From NCBI RefSeq assembly GCF_015163075.1, contig NZ_JADDXU010000020.1, positions 89,876-153,875 on the forward strand: a stretch of 64,000 bases of DNA. Direction: 5' to 3'. Under the pieces are notes generated by a model. It saw only the letters and a list, made by a program, of their open reading frames with translations. It had not been told where the DNA came from and did no database searches. The stretch is from Streptomyces justiciae. Lineage in GTDB: Bacteria; Actinomycetota; Actinomycetes; Streptomycetales; Streptomycetaceae. Made by a program: the position numbers and the translations under genes. This document shows, in pieces, positions 40,902-49,383 of the stretch (positions within the stretch are counted from its first letter, which is position 1; every line of letters starts with the position of its first letter).

Positions 40902-42077
40902 TCAGTTCGCAGTGGCGATGGTGTTTGCTTTGTGTCCGACAAGGCCTGCCTTGATGGCGGCATCCAAGCCGCGACCCAGATTTCCCATGGGCGCGATTGC
41001 TTCGGCGCTCTTCACGAACGGCAGTTTGGAGGCGAGAAGGTTCATCCCCTGGGTGCCCATCCATTGGCCTTGGCGAAAGTTCTGCAGCCCGCTCTCGACA
41101 GCGAGCTTCATGCGACTGCCGCCTTGGGCAAGCTTGACGACCGGGACTTCCTTAGCCGGACCGAAAAGGATGAACAGCTTCTTCGATTCCATGGCTCCTT
41201 CGTAGCCTGCCCCGAGCTTTGCGGCGCGTGCTGCGGCGTTAGTACCTTTGGCGAGTTCGGCGGTGCCGAGGAGGCCTTTGACGCCGGGGAGGATGCCGAG
41301 TGCATCGAGTCCAATGTCGGCCCAACTGACGTCCGCGCCAGCCGCTTTGGCGACCACATGGGTCAGGAGGGCTGCGCCGCTTGCGATCATCGCCGCAGCA
41401 GCGAAGAAGGCGCCGATCGGTTCAAAGGGCGCGGTGATGATGGCGAGGAGCCCCAAGGCGCCACTCACCAGACTCAGCACATCACCGATCTCCTTGATCA
41501 GATCGGCGTGTTCCTTCAGCCAGTCGCCGGTGGCATCCCATGCGTCCGCGATGCCCTTGCCGAGTTTGTCCCAGAAGCCGGGCTCGTCCGGGGCGATGTC
41601 GGCGGCCTTGTCCAGCTCCTTGCCGATCTTGGCGGCTGCCAGCTTGTAGCGGTCCTCAAGGTCGTGGACCTTGTTGGTGACCTCGTTGACGTCGCCGGAA
41701 GCCTTGCCGTACTCCTCGGTGCCCTCTTTGGCTTTGCCCTTGGCTTCGAGCTTCTCTCCGGCGGACTTCTCCAGCCGGTCGGCCTCGTCCTGGAAGTCGT
41801 GGAGCTCGTTCGCCCAGCGGTGCAGGGCGCGCGAGGCCTTGTCGAAGGACTCGTGGCTCTTGCGGATGAGGGGCGTGACGTCCTCGCCGATGTACTCGGT
41901 GAAGGCGATGGCGGTCTTGCCCTTCCAGGCGCCGCACTCGATCCGCTCCAGCTCGCGCACCGCCGTGCCCAGCTCACCGGCCAACCTGCCGAGGCGCTTG
42001 GCCAGTTCGCGCGTCTCCTCCACATTCCCCGGAGTGGGGTCCCAACCTATGTGCGGGAAGGTCCGCTGGCCCGCCAC
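40902..42077 (-). CDS. Block A: large WXG-domain protein, putative type VII effector
   Basis: This 391-residue protein starts with GTG. The first 170 residues are helical, with a WxG turn (W51-K-G53 in GAWKGKTAIAFTEYI) followed by a long charged coiled coil (LEKSAGEKLEAKGKAKEGTEEYGKASGDVNEVTNKVHDL). Then come IAPDEPGFWDKLG and a hydrophobic stretch (about 195-260). The C-terminal 130 residues are a separate domain of unknown function. This is the plan of LXG/WXG-type T7SS substrates with a C-terminal effector. It lies one base after the small WxYG gene and is a paralogue of the 387-residue protein at 45.5 kb. Confidence 0.8.
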   Translation of the reverse strand: MAGQRTFPHIGWDPTPGNVEETRELAKRLGRLAGELGTAVRELERIECGAWKGKTAIAFTEYIGEDVTPLIRKSHESFDKASRALHRWANELHDFQDEADRLEKSAGEKLEAKGKAKEGTEEYGKASGDVNEVTNKVHDLEDRYKLAAAKIGKELDKAADIAPDEPGFWDKLGKGIADAWDATGDWLKEHADLIKEIGDVLSLVSGALGLLAIITAPFEPIGAFFAAAAMIASGAALLTHVVAKAAGADVSWADIGLDALGILPGVKGLLGTAELAKGTNAAARAAKLGAGYEGAMESKKLFILFGPAKEVPVVKLAQGGSRMKLAVESGLQNFRQGQWMGTQGMNLLASKLPFVKSAEAIAPMGNLGRGLDAAIKAGLVGHKANTIATAN

Positions 42078-42078
42078 G

Positions 42079-42378
42079 TCACTTGCCCTTCTTCTTGACC
42101 TTGAGAGACTCGGCCAGCTCCAGGTCGAGCTTGTCGAAGGTCTCGCTGATCTTGTTGATCATCTTCACCGCACCGTGGGTGTGCTTGCCGAGCTGCTTGA
42201 TGCCGTAGCCCCAGTCGTCGGCGAAGTCCTGCACGTCCTCGACGAGTTTGCTCTCGCCCACGGCCGTGGCGTCCGTGCCCTTGAGATCGCGGCGGGCGTC
42301 CTCCATGCGATCGCTGATGGAGGAGAAGGTCTTCTTCAGGTGCTCGAAGATCGTGTCTTCGAGCCGCAGGTCACTCAT
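42079..42378 (-). CDS. Block A: small helical WxYG partner protein
   Basis: This 99-residue helical protein has DFADDWGYGIKQL (W56-x-Y-G) at the hairpin turn, then a second helix INKISETFDKLDLELAESLK and a lysine-rich tail. The size and central tryptophan fit the WXG100/Lap-type partners encoded next to long WXG or LXG substrates. It is very like the 99-residue protein at 46665-46964 (same turn position and same basic tail). It probably binds the large protein encoded immediately downstream and targets it for export. Confidence 0.82.
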   Translation of the reverse strand: MSDLRLEDTIFEHLKKTFSSISDRMEDARRDLKGTDATAVGESKLVEDVQDFADDWGYGIKQLGKHTHGAVKMINKISETFDKLDLELAESLKVKKKGK

Positions 42379-42441
42379 GTCCTGTTCCGGATTCCTCGAA
42401 CGGCCGATGCGCCGGAGCCAATCGGCCGCCCATGTGTGAGA

Positions 42442-42590
42442 TCAGCGGTTGACGGCCTGGATTCCCTGGACTGTCACGGCCTGTTCGTTGTCGAGGGCGC
42501 CACCGAGTCGCTGGCACCTGGGCTCGGAGACGCCGACGTTTCCGTGTCGCCCGTATCGGCCCCAGCGGGCAAAGCGCGGCGCATCACAGT
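42442..42590 (-). pseudogene. Deletion scar joining remnants of a lipoprotein gene and a secreted-protein gene
   Basis: Reading the minus strand, GTG-ATG-CGC-CGC with GGGGAG upstream repeats the start region of the lipoprotein gene at 48505-49176. The next codons read DTETSASPSPGAS, resembling that protein's SETPSASASASGAP linker. From about 42512 the sequence switches to the 3' end of the secreted-protein gene at 47423-48508 (NEQAVTVQ...IQAVNR then stop), in another frame. The bodies of both genes are missing. Block A therefore once had the same leading genes as block B. Confidence 0.75.
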
Positions 42591-42651
42591 GAACTCCCCG
42601 TGTGACATCAGTTCAGTCAAGAGGTCTGACGGTATCGGTGACGTTCTCTGT

Positions 42652-42665
42652 TTCGCCAGAGCGAA
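42652..42665. promoter_or_regulatory. Conserved palindrome TTCGCCAGAGCGAA (block A copy)
   Basis: The 5-bp arms TTCGC and GCGAA flank four bases. The same 14 bp occur at 49241-49254 at the same distance upstream of the lipoprotein start. It survives within diverged surroundings, which suggests an operator. Confidence 0.5.
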
Positions 42666-42860
42666 CTTTCCTGTGAACGGGGATAAGTCGGATGTATGGG
42701 GTTCTTGTGGGTGTGAGATCTGTCCTGATCGCCCTCGAACCCTGCATCTCCGGCATGAGAGGGGGATACGTCGGCATGGGGGCGGCGTTAGGAAAGCGCC
42801 CAGGATCTGCGAACGCCAGGGCCACCTCTCCTGTCGCAGCGGCGACGCCGAAAGACTTCA

Positions 42861-43397
42861 GTGGGCCGTCGCGGGAAGTCGGAGCGTCCGTGCGAAGTCG
42901 TCCAGTGCTTCCATCACGGCGGCGATCACTTCCGGATCGTCGTGGTGGCCGCGGAGCACGACGTCGGGGAGGCCGAGCGGGGTGTGCCAGTGGTACGTCA
43001 CCGACGTCATCATGATGGTGCAGTCCGCAGGGTAGGAGCGGGTGGCCCGGACCCCGTCCGCGCCAAGGTGCGGGGAGGCGAAGGGCGCGATGCCGGTTCG
43101 CTGCTGCCACTCGGGGACTGCGGGGTTCGGCACCGTGAGCGCGGTGACTCCCTCGCAGGAGGCCACGTCAGGGCCTCGCAGTGGAAGCGGGTGGCGTGCA
43201 TCACCAACGGCATGTAGGTCAGAGGAACGGGGCGGTAGATGAAGGCCTCGTCGGCCTGTAGCTTGTCCCGGAGCGTCACGATCGTCTGCTCGTAGAAACT
43301 CTTGTGGAATCGACGGAGTGCCCCAAAGGCCCTTATTGGCATCCGTGTCCATGTGAAGCGCACCGAGGTCGGCGCTCCACAGGGTGCCTTCGGACAA
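42861..43397 (-). pseudogene. Frameshifted gene of unknown function between blocks A and B
   Basis: The coding signal is split between two frames. It starts in one frame (TTG, SEGTLWSADLGALHMDTDA). It moves to a second frame for FHKSFYEQTIVTLRDKLQAD and EAFIYRPVPLTYMPLVMHA. It then returns to the first frame for GVTALTVPNPAVPEWQQR and VTYHWHTPLGLPDVVL, to the stop at 42861. The shifts fall near 43330 and 43170. The intact protein would be about 175 residues. It follows the block B membrane gene on the same strand and may once have closed that operon. Sequencing error at both places is possible. Confidence 0.6.
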
Positions 43398-43521
43398 GGG
43401 GGTCTCTTTCTTTTCTTTTTGGGTGTATGTGCAAGTCAGCCGTCAGGAACGGTGAACTGGAGGTGCGCAGGCGGCGCGAACGGCCTTTCGTTGTTGGCAT
43501 CGCCTGCGCTCGCTGAACCTT

Positions 43522-44832
43522 CTAGGCCGTAGTCACAGGGACACCATTGCCGACGAGGGCGTCCGTGATGGCTCGGGCTGCCGGTGACCGGAACTCGATG
43601 GCCTCTCCGGAACGAAGCAGCACGTCGACCGAGGCCGGAACCCAAGCCACGCCGCTTGAGAAGTACACCGCGCCCTGCACGTCGGTGATCGGCAGATCAA
43701 GCGTGGCGCCGTCCATCCCGCGCAGACGCAGGACTCCTGAGTCGACGGCTAGTACCCCAGTACGAGAGGGGCCGTGATCCCATGAGGATGCGGTCGAGGT
43801 GACTGCAGTCCGGCTGTCCGACTCGCCGAGTCCATAACGCACCGGGTGCGTCATCGTTCCGTTGGTGAACGCGGAAGCGAGAGAACTCGTGGCTGAGTCG
43901 AGTTCGGCTCGCTCACGGCGGCGCATGAGGAGGACCTTGGGCAGTCCGATCACCAGGATCGCCAGGGCCACCAGGCCCGCCAGGACGAGGCCGAGGGCGT
44001 TCTTCGGGCGGGCGACGACGAAGACGAGAGTGACGATGACGGCCGGGCCGAAAAGAGCCGCATAGAGCAGAATCGGGTGGATGCGAGTCCCGGCCAAGTA
44101 CGTTGTCGGTGACCCGCTGGCCGTGGACTGTGCGAGGTGCGTGCGATGCAGTTCCCGCCTGCGAGCCCGGGCCCGGATTACCCGTTCGTGTTCGGACCAG
44201 CTATAGCGCTGCGCGTACTTCCTGACCGGGCCCCAGGAGAACAGCCCCGCGACAACCAGGGAGGGTAGCAATCCGAGTGCGGTGGGGTCGGACAAGTCCG
44301 AGAGGAGAGCCGCTCCGAGGATGAGAACGAGCGCCAGGACGACAGCACCGTAGAAGAAGCGGCCATGCGGGTATCCCCGGGTGCCGTAACGCGTGGGGAA
44401 ATCGGAGTCGTGGCTGCGATCCACAGCTGCCCACTTCTTCAGCAGCTCGAAGCGCTTGGTGGACCGTTTGCGGAACGCCCGCAGGACGAACAACGCCGGT
44501 ACGGCGAGGACGGCGAGCATCACCACGCCCAGTACCACCGCCACGGCAACGTCGGTTGAGTTGTCCGGTTCGGAATCGGCGGCGTCGATCACCATGGCGG
44601 GAACCAGACCAGCAACGAGGGTCACCAGCGCCGCGCACAGGAGGAAGACGAGCGCGCGGCCACGCGAGAGATCTTCGCGGATCAGCGTGTTCAGCGCGCT
44701 CGCCTGATCTTTCAGCCGCGAGGCTCGGTCTGGCCAACTGCTCGGTACATCAGGAGGCTCCGGTAGGGGCGCTGCCCTGAAGAGTGATGTGCGGGCGGGG
44801 GCCGGGGGGTGACCGTTGGTGGTGTTCGTCAT
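43522..44832 (-). CDS. Block B: polytopic membrane protein with C-terminal PH-like domain
   Basis: This 436-residue protein has a Pro-rich cytoplasmic N-terminus and two groups of membrane helices (VFLLCAALVTLVAGLVPAMVI; VAVAVVLGVVMLAVLAVPALFVL; FYGAVVLALVLILGAALL; LLYAALFGPAVIVTLVFVVA; LVLAGLVALAILVIGL). It ends in a strand-rich domain (GVLAVDSGVLRLRGMDGATLDLPITDVQGAVYF). I chose the ATG at 44832, with AGGAACGG upstream; longer open frame before it is not convincing. It belongs to no family I can name. It lies 25 bp after the 216-residue gene and is likely the last intact gene of the block B operon. Confidence 0.75.
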   Translation of the reverse strand: MTNTTNGHPPAPARTSLFRAAPLPEPPDVPSSWPDRASRLKDQASALNTLIREDLSRGRALVFLLCAALVTLVAGLVPAMVIDAADSEPDNSTDVAVAVVLGVVMLAVLAVPALFVLRAFRKRSTKRFELLKKWAAVDRSHDSDFPTRYGTRGYPHGRFFYGAVVLALVLILGAALLSDLSDPTALGLLPSLVVAGLFSWGPVRKYAQRYSWSEHERVIRARARRRELHRTHLAQSTASGSPTTYLAGTRIHPILLYAALFGPAVIVTLVFVVARPKNALGLVLAGLVALAILVIGLPKVLLMRRRERAELDSATSSLASAFTNGTMTHPVRYGLGESDSRTAVTSTASSWDHGPSRTGVLAVDSGVLRLRGMDGATLDLPITDVQGAVYFSSGVAWVPASVDVLLRSGEAIEFRSPAARAITDALVGNGVPVTTA

Positions 44833-44857
44833 GTCCGTTCCTGTGTCGTCCGCTTGG

Positions 44858-45508
44858 TCACTCGGTATTCGGGGGGATGAAAACCGAGCGGCTGGCGATG
44901 ACCGCGATGAGGCCAGCCAGCTCTCGAACCTGATCCGGGTCAAGGCAGGTTCCGATGACCAGGAGACCCTTACCACCCTCGGGAGGGCAGGCGAGCACTC
45001 CGGCGAGACCGGTTCGCATATCCGTGCCAGCATTGTCGTCCCAGTCGCTGGGGACCAGGACAGGAGGCTGTGAGATGAAGCCGATACCCAGCCCCATGTC
45101 AGTGGTGAAGTGCTCGACATAGGCCGTCTTCTCAGCGAACTGCTCATCGAACACCTGGGTCAGCAGTACGCCGAGATCCATCTCCTCGGGGCGTTCAGGT
45201 ACGGCGACGACGCCGCCATAGACCTGCCAGACCGCCTGCGCGCCGGTAGTCGGCAGAGGCGCTGTGATCACCCCGTACATCAGCACACCGTCGGCGAGGT
45301 ACCGGTCGTAGCAGTAGAGCAGTCCGTCGGTGAACTCTTCCCTACGCTCCAACGGGGTGTCCGGGTAGGTGAGGCGGACAAGGTCAGCACACCGCGCCCG
45401 GGTGGCGGCCCTGTCTGTGCCATCAGCCATGAGATCGAACCAGTCCGGTGGAACGAAAAGCTTGACCTCGCCGGGCTCGATGTCCCTGGTACTCGTAGCG
45501 GTGCTCAA
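44858..45508 (-). CDS. Block B: 216-residue protein, T7SS-associated DUF
   Basis: This soluble alpha/beta protein contains EVKLFVPPDWFDLMADGTDRAATRARCADLVRLTYPDTPLERREEF, YLADGVLMYGVITAPLPTTGAQAVW and GLGIGFISQPPVLVPSDW. Its ATG overlaps the stop of the large WXG protein (ATGA), so the two are made together; a chaperone, adaptor or immunity role would fit. It is similar in layout to the 221-residue protein of block A. Function is not known. Confidence 0.72.
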   Translation of the reverse strand: MSTATSTRDIEPGEVKLFVPPDWFDLMADGTDRAATRARCADLVRLTYPDTPLERREEFTDGLLYCYDRYLADGVLMYGVITAPLPTTGAQAVWQVYGGVVAVPERPEEMDLGVLLTQVFDEQFAEKTAYVEHFTTDMGLGIGFISQPPVLVPSDWDDNAGTDMRTGLAGVLACPPEGGKGLLVIGTCLDPDQVRELAGLIAVIASRSVFIPPNTE

Positions 45509-46668
45509 TTGGTGACCTTTGGCTTCTGTGTCAGAGGACCGAAGTCCCAGGAGAAGATCTTGCCGAGTGTCTCGACGGAGTCACCGCCACCTTCGGCCGT
45601 CATGACGTTTCCGGTCCAGGTGGTGAAGTACTGCCCGGTTCGCCAGAGGAATTCGCTCTGCCCCATTGCGTAGCTACTCGACGCCAACTGGAAGTAGCCC
45701 ATGGGAAGTTCCTTGGCTGAGCCGATCAACTGAGGAACCATTCGGGTGGGGGCCCCAGACGCCTTGGCCGCAGCGAGGATGCCGTCGCCGAGCATTGCGC
45801 CGGCCTTGCCCAGACCGAACCCGACGGCATCCATGATGACGTCCTTGGTCAGCAGCGCCTTGCCGAAGCTGCCGGTCGTCCCGACGGCAGACAGATAGTG
45901 GGCGCCCAGGGCGACACCTGCCAGGACGAGAGAGGCGGCACCGAGGAACTGCAGACCCGGGATGAGTGCGAGCAGGCCGGTGACTGCGCTGAGCAGTCCG
46001 GCGATGTCACCGATCAGGTCCAGGAGTGGGGCGAGCTTCCCCAGGAGTTCGATCGCCTGGTCGTGCAACCATGCCGCCGCGTCAGCGATGGCGTCGAAGG
46101 CATTGCTGATGGACTCACCAAGCTTCTCCCAGAAGCCTGGCTCGTTCGGGGCGATATCAATCGCCTTCTGCAGCCTCTTGGCGGAGTTCTTTCCCTCTTC
46201 CTCGTATTCGGCGTGGAGGGTTCGGGCACGCTTTCGTACATCCTCAACGGGATCTGAAGAATCGTCGCTCCCGCTCGTCGGCTTCTTCTTTTCTCCGTCT
46301 GATTCGGCCTGCTTGGCCTTATCTGCCGAATTCTTGGCCTCAGCGGCCTCTCGTTCGAGGCTGCGAGCCTTCTTCTGCTTGTCCTCCATATAGTCGGACC
46401 AGCCCTGGATTACTCGCTTGGCCTGATCAAATGAGTCGTATGCATCCTCGATCTTCGGACGGAAGTCGTCATCCAGGAGTTCCCGGAACGCGATAGCCGC
46501 CTTGCCTCGCCAATCGCCGTCAGCGGCTCCCTTGAGGACGCGATTGATTTCACCGAGAGCATCAGCGGTGTGACGGATAGATCCAGCCACCTTGTCCACC
46601 GCTACGTGGTCTCCGGGGCATGGAACGAACCCAAGCACCGGAAAATCATCGACAGTAGGCGCACTCAC
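45505..46668 (-). CDS. Block B: large WXG-domain protein, putative type VII effector
   Basis: This 387-residue protein has the WxG turn at W53-R-G55 (GDWRGKAAIAFREL), a charged coiled coil with a Lys/Glu/Ser-rich insert (AKQAESDGEKKKPTSGSDDSS), then IAPNEPGFWEKLGESI and a hydrophobic centre (about 205-270). The unique C-terminal part is about 115 residues. WxGKxAIAF, IAPxEPGFWxKLG and the overall order are shared with the block A protein; the C-terminal ends are diverged, as in polymorphic effectors. The GTG start overlaps the stop of the small WxYG gene. Confidence 0.82.
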   Translation of the reverse strand: MSAPTVDDFPVLGFVPCPGDHVAVDKVAGSIRHTADALGEINRVLKGAADGDWRGKAAIAFRELLDDDFRPKIEDAYDSFDQAKRVIQGWSDYMEDKQKKARSLEREAAEAKNSADKAKQAESDGEKKKPTSGSDDSSDPVEDVRKRARTLHAEYEEEGKNSAKRLQKAIDIAPNEPGFWEKLGESISNAFDAIADAAAWLHDQAIELLGKLAPLLDLIGDIAGLLSAVTGLLALIPGLQFLGAASLVLAGVALGAHYLSAVGTTGSFGKALLTKDVIMDAVGFGLGKAGAMLGDGILAAAKASGAPTRMVPQLIGSAKELPMGYFQLASSSYAMGQSEFLWRTGQYFTTWTGNVMTAEGGGDSVETLGKIFSWDFGPLTQKPKVTN

Positions 46669-46964
46669 TTCTTCTTGGCCGCCTTCGAAAGCGCCGCTGC
46701 CAGGTCCAGGTCGAGCTGGTCGAACGTCTTCTCGATGGTGTCGAGAGTTTTCACAGCGCCCTTGGAGAACTTCCGCAACTGCTTGATTCCGTACGACCAC
46801 TCGTCGCCGAATTCTTCCATCCGTCGTTCGAGTTGAGATGCACCCATGGCTTTGGCGTCGATTTCCGCCATTGCATGGATAGGCTTGGAGAAGAGTTCGT
46901 CGATGTGCCTCAAATTGTGGCGCACACGGTTCAGCATTTCACCATCGATGTACAAGTCGCTCAT
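46665..46964 (-). CDS. Block B: small helical WxYG partner protein
   Basis: This 99-residue helical protein has EFGDEWSYGIKQL (W56-x-Y-G) at the turn, a second helix KTLDTIEKTFDQLDLDLAAALS and a lysine-rich tail. It is a close paralogue of the block A protein of equal length. Translational coupling to the large WXG gene (GTGA overlap) supports a 1:1 secretion complex. The ATG overlaps the stop of a doubtful small ORF upstream. Confidence 0.83.
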   Translation of the reverse strand: MSDLYIDGEMLNRVRHNLRHIDELFSKPIHAMAEIDAKAMGASQLERRMEEFGDEWSYGIKQLRKFSKGAVKTLDTIEKTFDQLDLDLAAALSKAAKKK

Positions 46965-47212
46965 GGAGCCCCCGCTTGAGTGAGATCTTTGATGCAGTCG
47001 ACGAGCTGAGCGTCAAGCTGAAGTTGAGGAGCCCGACAGTGCCGGTAACTCTTGTCGGCGATCCGCAGTGGGTTGCCGAACGCCGGAGCGACGGGTAAGG
47101 GCCGACATCTCACCGTCGTCTCCTGGTGGGATGAAGGGTCAGGCGAGAGTAAAGACAGTAGCCGTGTGCGGTCTTGTACCGCCACTGTGAACTTCGTTGC
47201 GGGATAGGCCAT
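46961..47212 (-). CDS. Doubtful small ORF upstream of the WxYG gene
   Basis: This is an 83-codon open frame (MAYPATKFTVAVQDRTRLLSL ... LQLDAQLVDCIKDLTQAGAP). Its stop overlaps the ATG of the next gene, which favours a real coupled gene. No ribosome site precedes the ATG at 47212, the base composition is less biased than in its neighbours, and block A has no counterpart. The rest of the gap, 47213-47422, shows nothing coding. Confidence 0.3.
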   Translation of the reverse strand: MAYPATKFTVAVQDRTRLLSLLSPDPSSHQETTVRCRPLPVAPAFGNPLRIADKSYRHCRAPQLQLDAQLVDCIKDLTQAGAP

Positions 47213-47422
47213 AGGGGAAGAAGGGGATGAATGGAAGGTGTTCCTGGCTTGATCATGCCGTGGTGCGCAACTGCCCCGAACGTGAAGTTCATGCTCGGGG
47301 CCATGAGTTGTAGCACTCCTGGGGGTATTGCTCGTTGGTCATGTGGCAGAGATGCAGATTTCGTGAAGTGGATCTCTGCTGGCTCTCGGAAATCAGTCAG
47401 GCTCACCAAGCGTTCGCCGGGG

Positions 47423-48508
47423 TCATCGGTTTACGGCTTGGATTTCCTGGACGGTCACCGCCTGTTCGTTGCCGAAGGTGCCGTCGGGGAGGTCGCCGCC
47501 GGCGCCGCCCGTGCCGGTCCAGGAGATTTGCCAGGTGATCGTGGCGCGGAGTTTGTACGTTCCGTCGCCCGAAGAGCGCAGGTACTTGAGGCCGCAGGGC
47601 GGGGTCTCGTCCGACTTGCCCTTGGCGTACGGTTCGCCGATCGAGCCGTCGGCGTTGATCGTGCACTCGCCCGAGGCCGGGTAGGTCTGGGCGTCGTCGG
47701 TGCCGGGCTCCAGCTTCAGGGATACCGGCTTGGCCGTTGTCGTTGCCTGGATGTTGAAGCCGGGGACGTTGATGGCTGCCGTCGCCTGGACCTCGTCGAA
47801 GACGGCCTTGTCGAGCCAGGCCCAGGTCGGGAGGTTCACCTTGGTCGTGGCCGCGGGGGCGAGGGTGACCTTGGTGTCCGGCAGGGTCATGTGCTGGTAC
47901 GCCAGGGCCGCCAGCATCTCCGGCTTGATCGCCTCTTCGTGCTGGGGCGGCGGAGGCTCGCCGTTGTCGACCCAGAAGGGGATGTCGCTGCATGAGCCTC
48001 GCTTGAGTGGGTCGGGCTCGTTGGGGTTCTCGACCCCGGCCCAGAACATCCCCTCGCCGTCCTTGTCGACGTTGTAGTCCTTGTAGCCGGGGGTGTCGGT
48101 CCAGCCGTACTCGTCCTCGTAGTGGCGCTGCAATTCGCCGATCGCTGCGCCGGAAGTGCCGCCCATGCCGGGGGTGTTCTTGGCGTCCTCGATCGACTTG
48201 GACATCTTCTCCTTGAAGGCTTTGGCGCCGAGGTAGGGGGCGTACCAGCAAGGCGGGGGCGTCCAGTTGACGTCGGAGGACGTCACGTTGCCAGTGCTGC
48301 CGTCCTTGGTGACAGAGCCGGAGTACTGGATCTTTGCGGCGGCGTAGATGCCGGTGTCGTTGCTGCCGGCAGACTGTTCTGTGTCGGAGCCCTGGGTGTT
48401 GCCCGGCGCCTCTCCCGCGTAGGCCGGTTCCACGAGGGCGATCAGGCTCAAGGTCAGCGTCAGGACTGCCGCGCCGGCGCTGAGGGTCGTACGGCGTGGC
48501 CCGTTCAC
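47423..48508 (-). CDS. Block B: Sec-exported protein, unknown function
   Basis: This 361-residue protein has a signal peptide (NGPRRTTLSAGAAVLTLTLSLIALVEPAYA, cleavage after AYA) and a mature domain rich in W, P and strands (VNWTPPPCWYAPYLGAKAFKEKM ... FWVDNGEPPPPQHEEAIKPEMLAALAYQHMTLPDTKVTLAP). It has four cysteines that may pair. I chose GTG 48508, which overlaps the stop of the upstream lipoprotein gene (GTGA). The family is not recognised. Its last codons survive as a remnant ahead of block A. Confidence 0.78.
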   Translation of the reverse strand: MNGPRRTTLSAGAAVLTLTLSLIALVEPAYAGEAPGNTQGSDTEQSAGSNDTGIYAAAKIQYSGSVTKDGSTGNVTSSDVNWTPPPCWYAPYLGAKAFKEKMSKSIEDAKNTPGMGGTSGAAIGELQRHYEDEYGWTDTPGYKDYNVDKDGEGMFWAGVENPNEPDPLKRGSCSDIPFWVDNGEPPPPQHEEAIKPEMLAALAYQHMTLPDTKVTLAPAATTKVNLPTWAWLDKAVFDEVQATAAINVPGFNIQATTTAKPVSLKLEPGTDDAQTYPASGECTINADGSIGEPYAKGKSDETPPCGLKYLRSSGDGTYKLRATITWQISWTGTGGAGGDLPDGTFGNEQAVTVQEIQAVNR

Positions 48509-49176
48509 TGGCACTTCGCCGCCTTCGGCTCGACGTACACGTGGGATGCCTGCCACAGGTCGTCGCCGGTGGGGAGCTTCACCATGATGATCTTGAAGTA
48601 GTCGAAGTCCGAGATGCTGGGCGCGCCCTTCAGGACTTTTCCGGTCTTGACCTCTTTGGAGTAGAACTTGGTCGAGTCCACGCAGAATGCGACCTCGACG
48701 GTGTTTCCGTTCGACGCGGACCGGGTGGTGGCTTGGTAGTGACGCCGGGTACCCGTTGCCGTCCAGCCGCCGTCGAGCCTGACCTTGATCTGGGTCTGCC
48801 CGTACTTCAGCCCATTGCCCGTGGCGTAGGTGACCAGGGCGGCGTCCTTGGTCGTGCGCTTGTCGACGCCGTGGTAAATGGCGCGCATGAAGTTCGCCGC
48901 ATCCGCCATCGCGGCCGCCTCGTTCTTGCCCTTCGGCTTGTCCCAGTCGAAGACGAGGTTCATGTCCTTCGGCAGCGACACGTCCACGCCGTCCGGCTTG
49001 TCCTCCGCCGGTGCTCCGGAGGCCGACGCCGACGCGCTCGGCGTCTCCGACCCCTGGTCCGCGCCGGCGATCTTGTCGTTGCCCTTCGAGCCGTCGTCCC
49101 CGCTGCCGCAGGCCGTCAACAGCAGTGAGGCCGTCGCCACCAGCGCGGCGGCAACGGGCAAAGTGCGGCGCTTCAC
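48505..49176 (-). CDS. Block B: lipoprotein, paralogue of the next upstream gene
   Basis: This 223-residue protein has a lipobox signal (AAALVATASLLLTACGSG, lipid-modified Cys at about residue 24), a low-complexity Ser/Ala linker, then a globular domain of about 150 residues (PDGVDVSLPKDMNLVFDW ... GNGLKYGQTQIKVRLDGGWTATGTRRHYQ ... VEVAFCVDSTKFYSKEVKTG ... KIIMVKLPTGDDLWQASHVYVE). The GTG has CGGGGAG seven bases upstream. It is a tandem paralogue of the 217-residue lipoprotein at 49384. It is anchored on the outer face of the membrane. Function unknown. Confidence 0.85.
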   Translation of the reverse strand: MKRRTLPVAAALVATASLLLTACGSGDDGSKGNDKIAGADQGSETPSASASASGAPAEDKPDGVDVSLPKDMNLVFDWDKPKGKNEAAAMADAANFMRAIYHGVDKRTTKDAALVTYATGNGLKYGQTQIKVRLDGGWTATGTRRHYQATTRSASNGNTVEVAFCVDSTKFYSKEVKTGKVLKGAPSISDFDYFKIIMVKLPTGDDLWQASHVYVEPKAAKCQ

Positions 49177-49240
49177 AGTGAACTCCCCGTGAGAAATAAG
49201 TTCAGTCAAGAGGTCTGACGCTATCGGTGAGGTTCCCGCT

Positions 49241-49254
49241 TTCGCCAGAGCGAA
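49241..49254. promoter_or_regulatory. Conserved palindrome TTCGCCAGAGCGAA (block B copy)
   Basis: This is the same 14-bp inverted repeat as at 42652-42665. It lies 65 bp upstream of the lipoprotein start and within a segment of about 150 bp that is conserved between the two blocks. It is probably part of the promoter region of the lipoprotein-secreted-protein pair. Confidence 0.5.
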
Positions 49255-49383
49255 GTTCCCTGCGAATAGGGGCAATCCCGTCTATATGGGGCGTCTATGG
49301 ATGTGAGCTGTGTCCTGATCGTGCCCGAACGGGCGACAGCCCTGGACGCGTTGGCGAGCTGCGTCCGAGCCCTCGGCGTCAGG

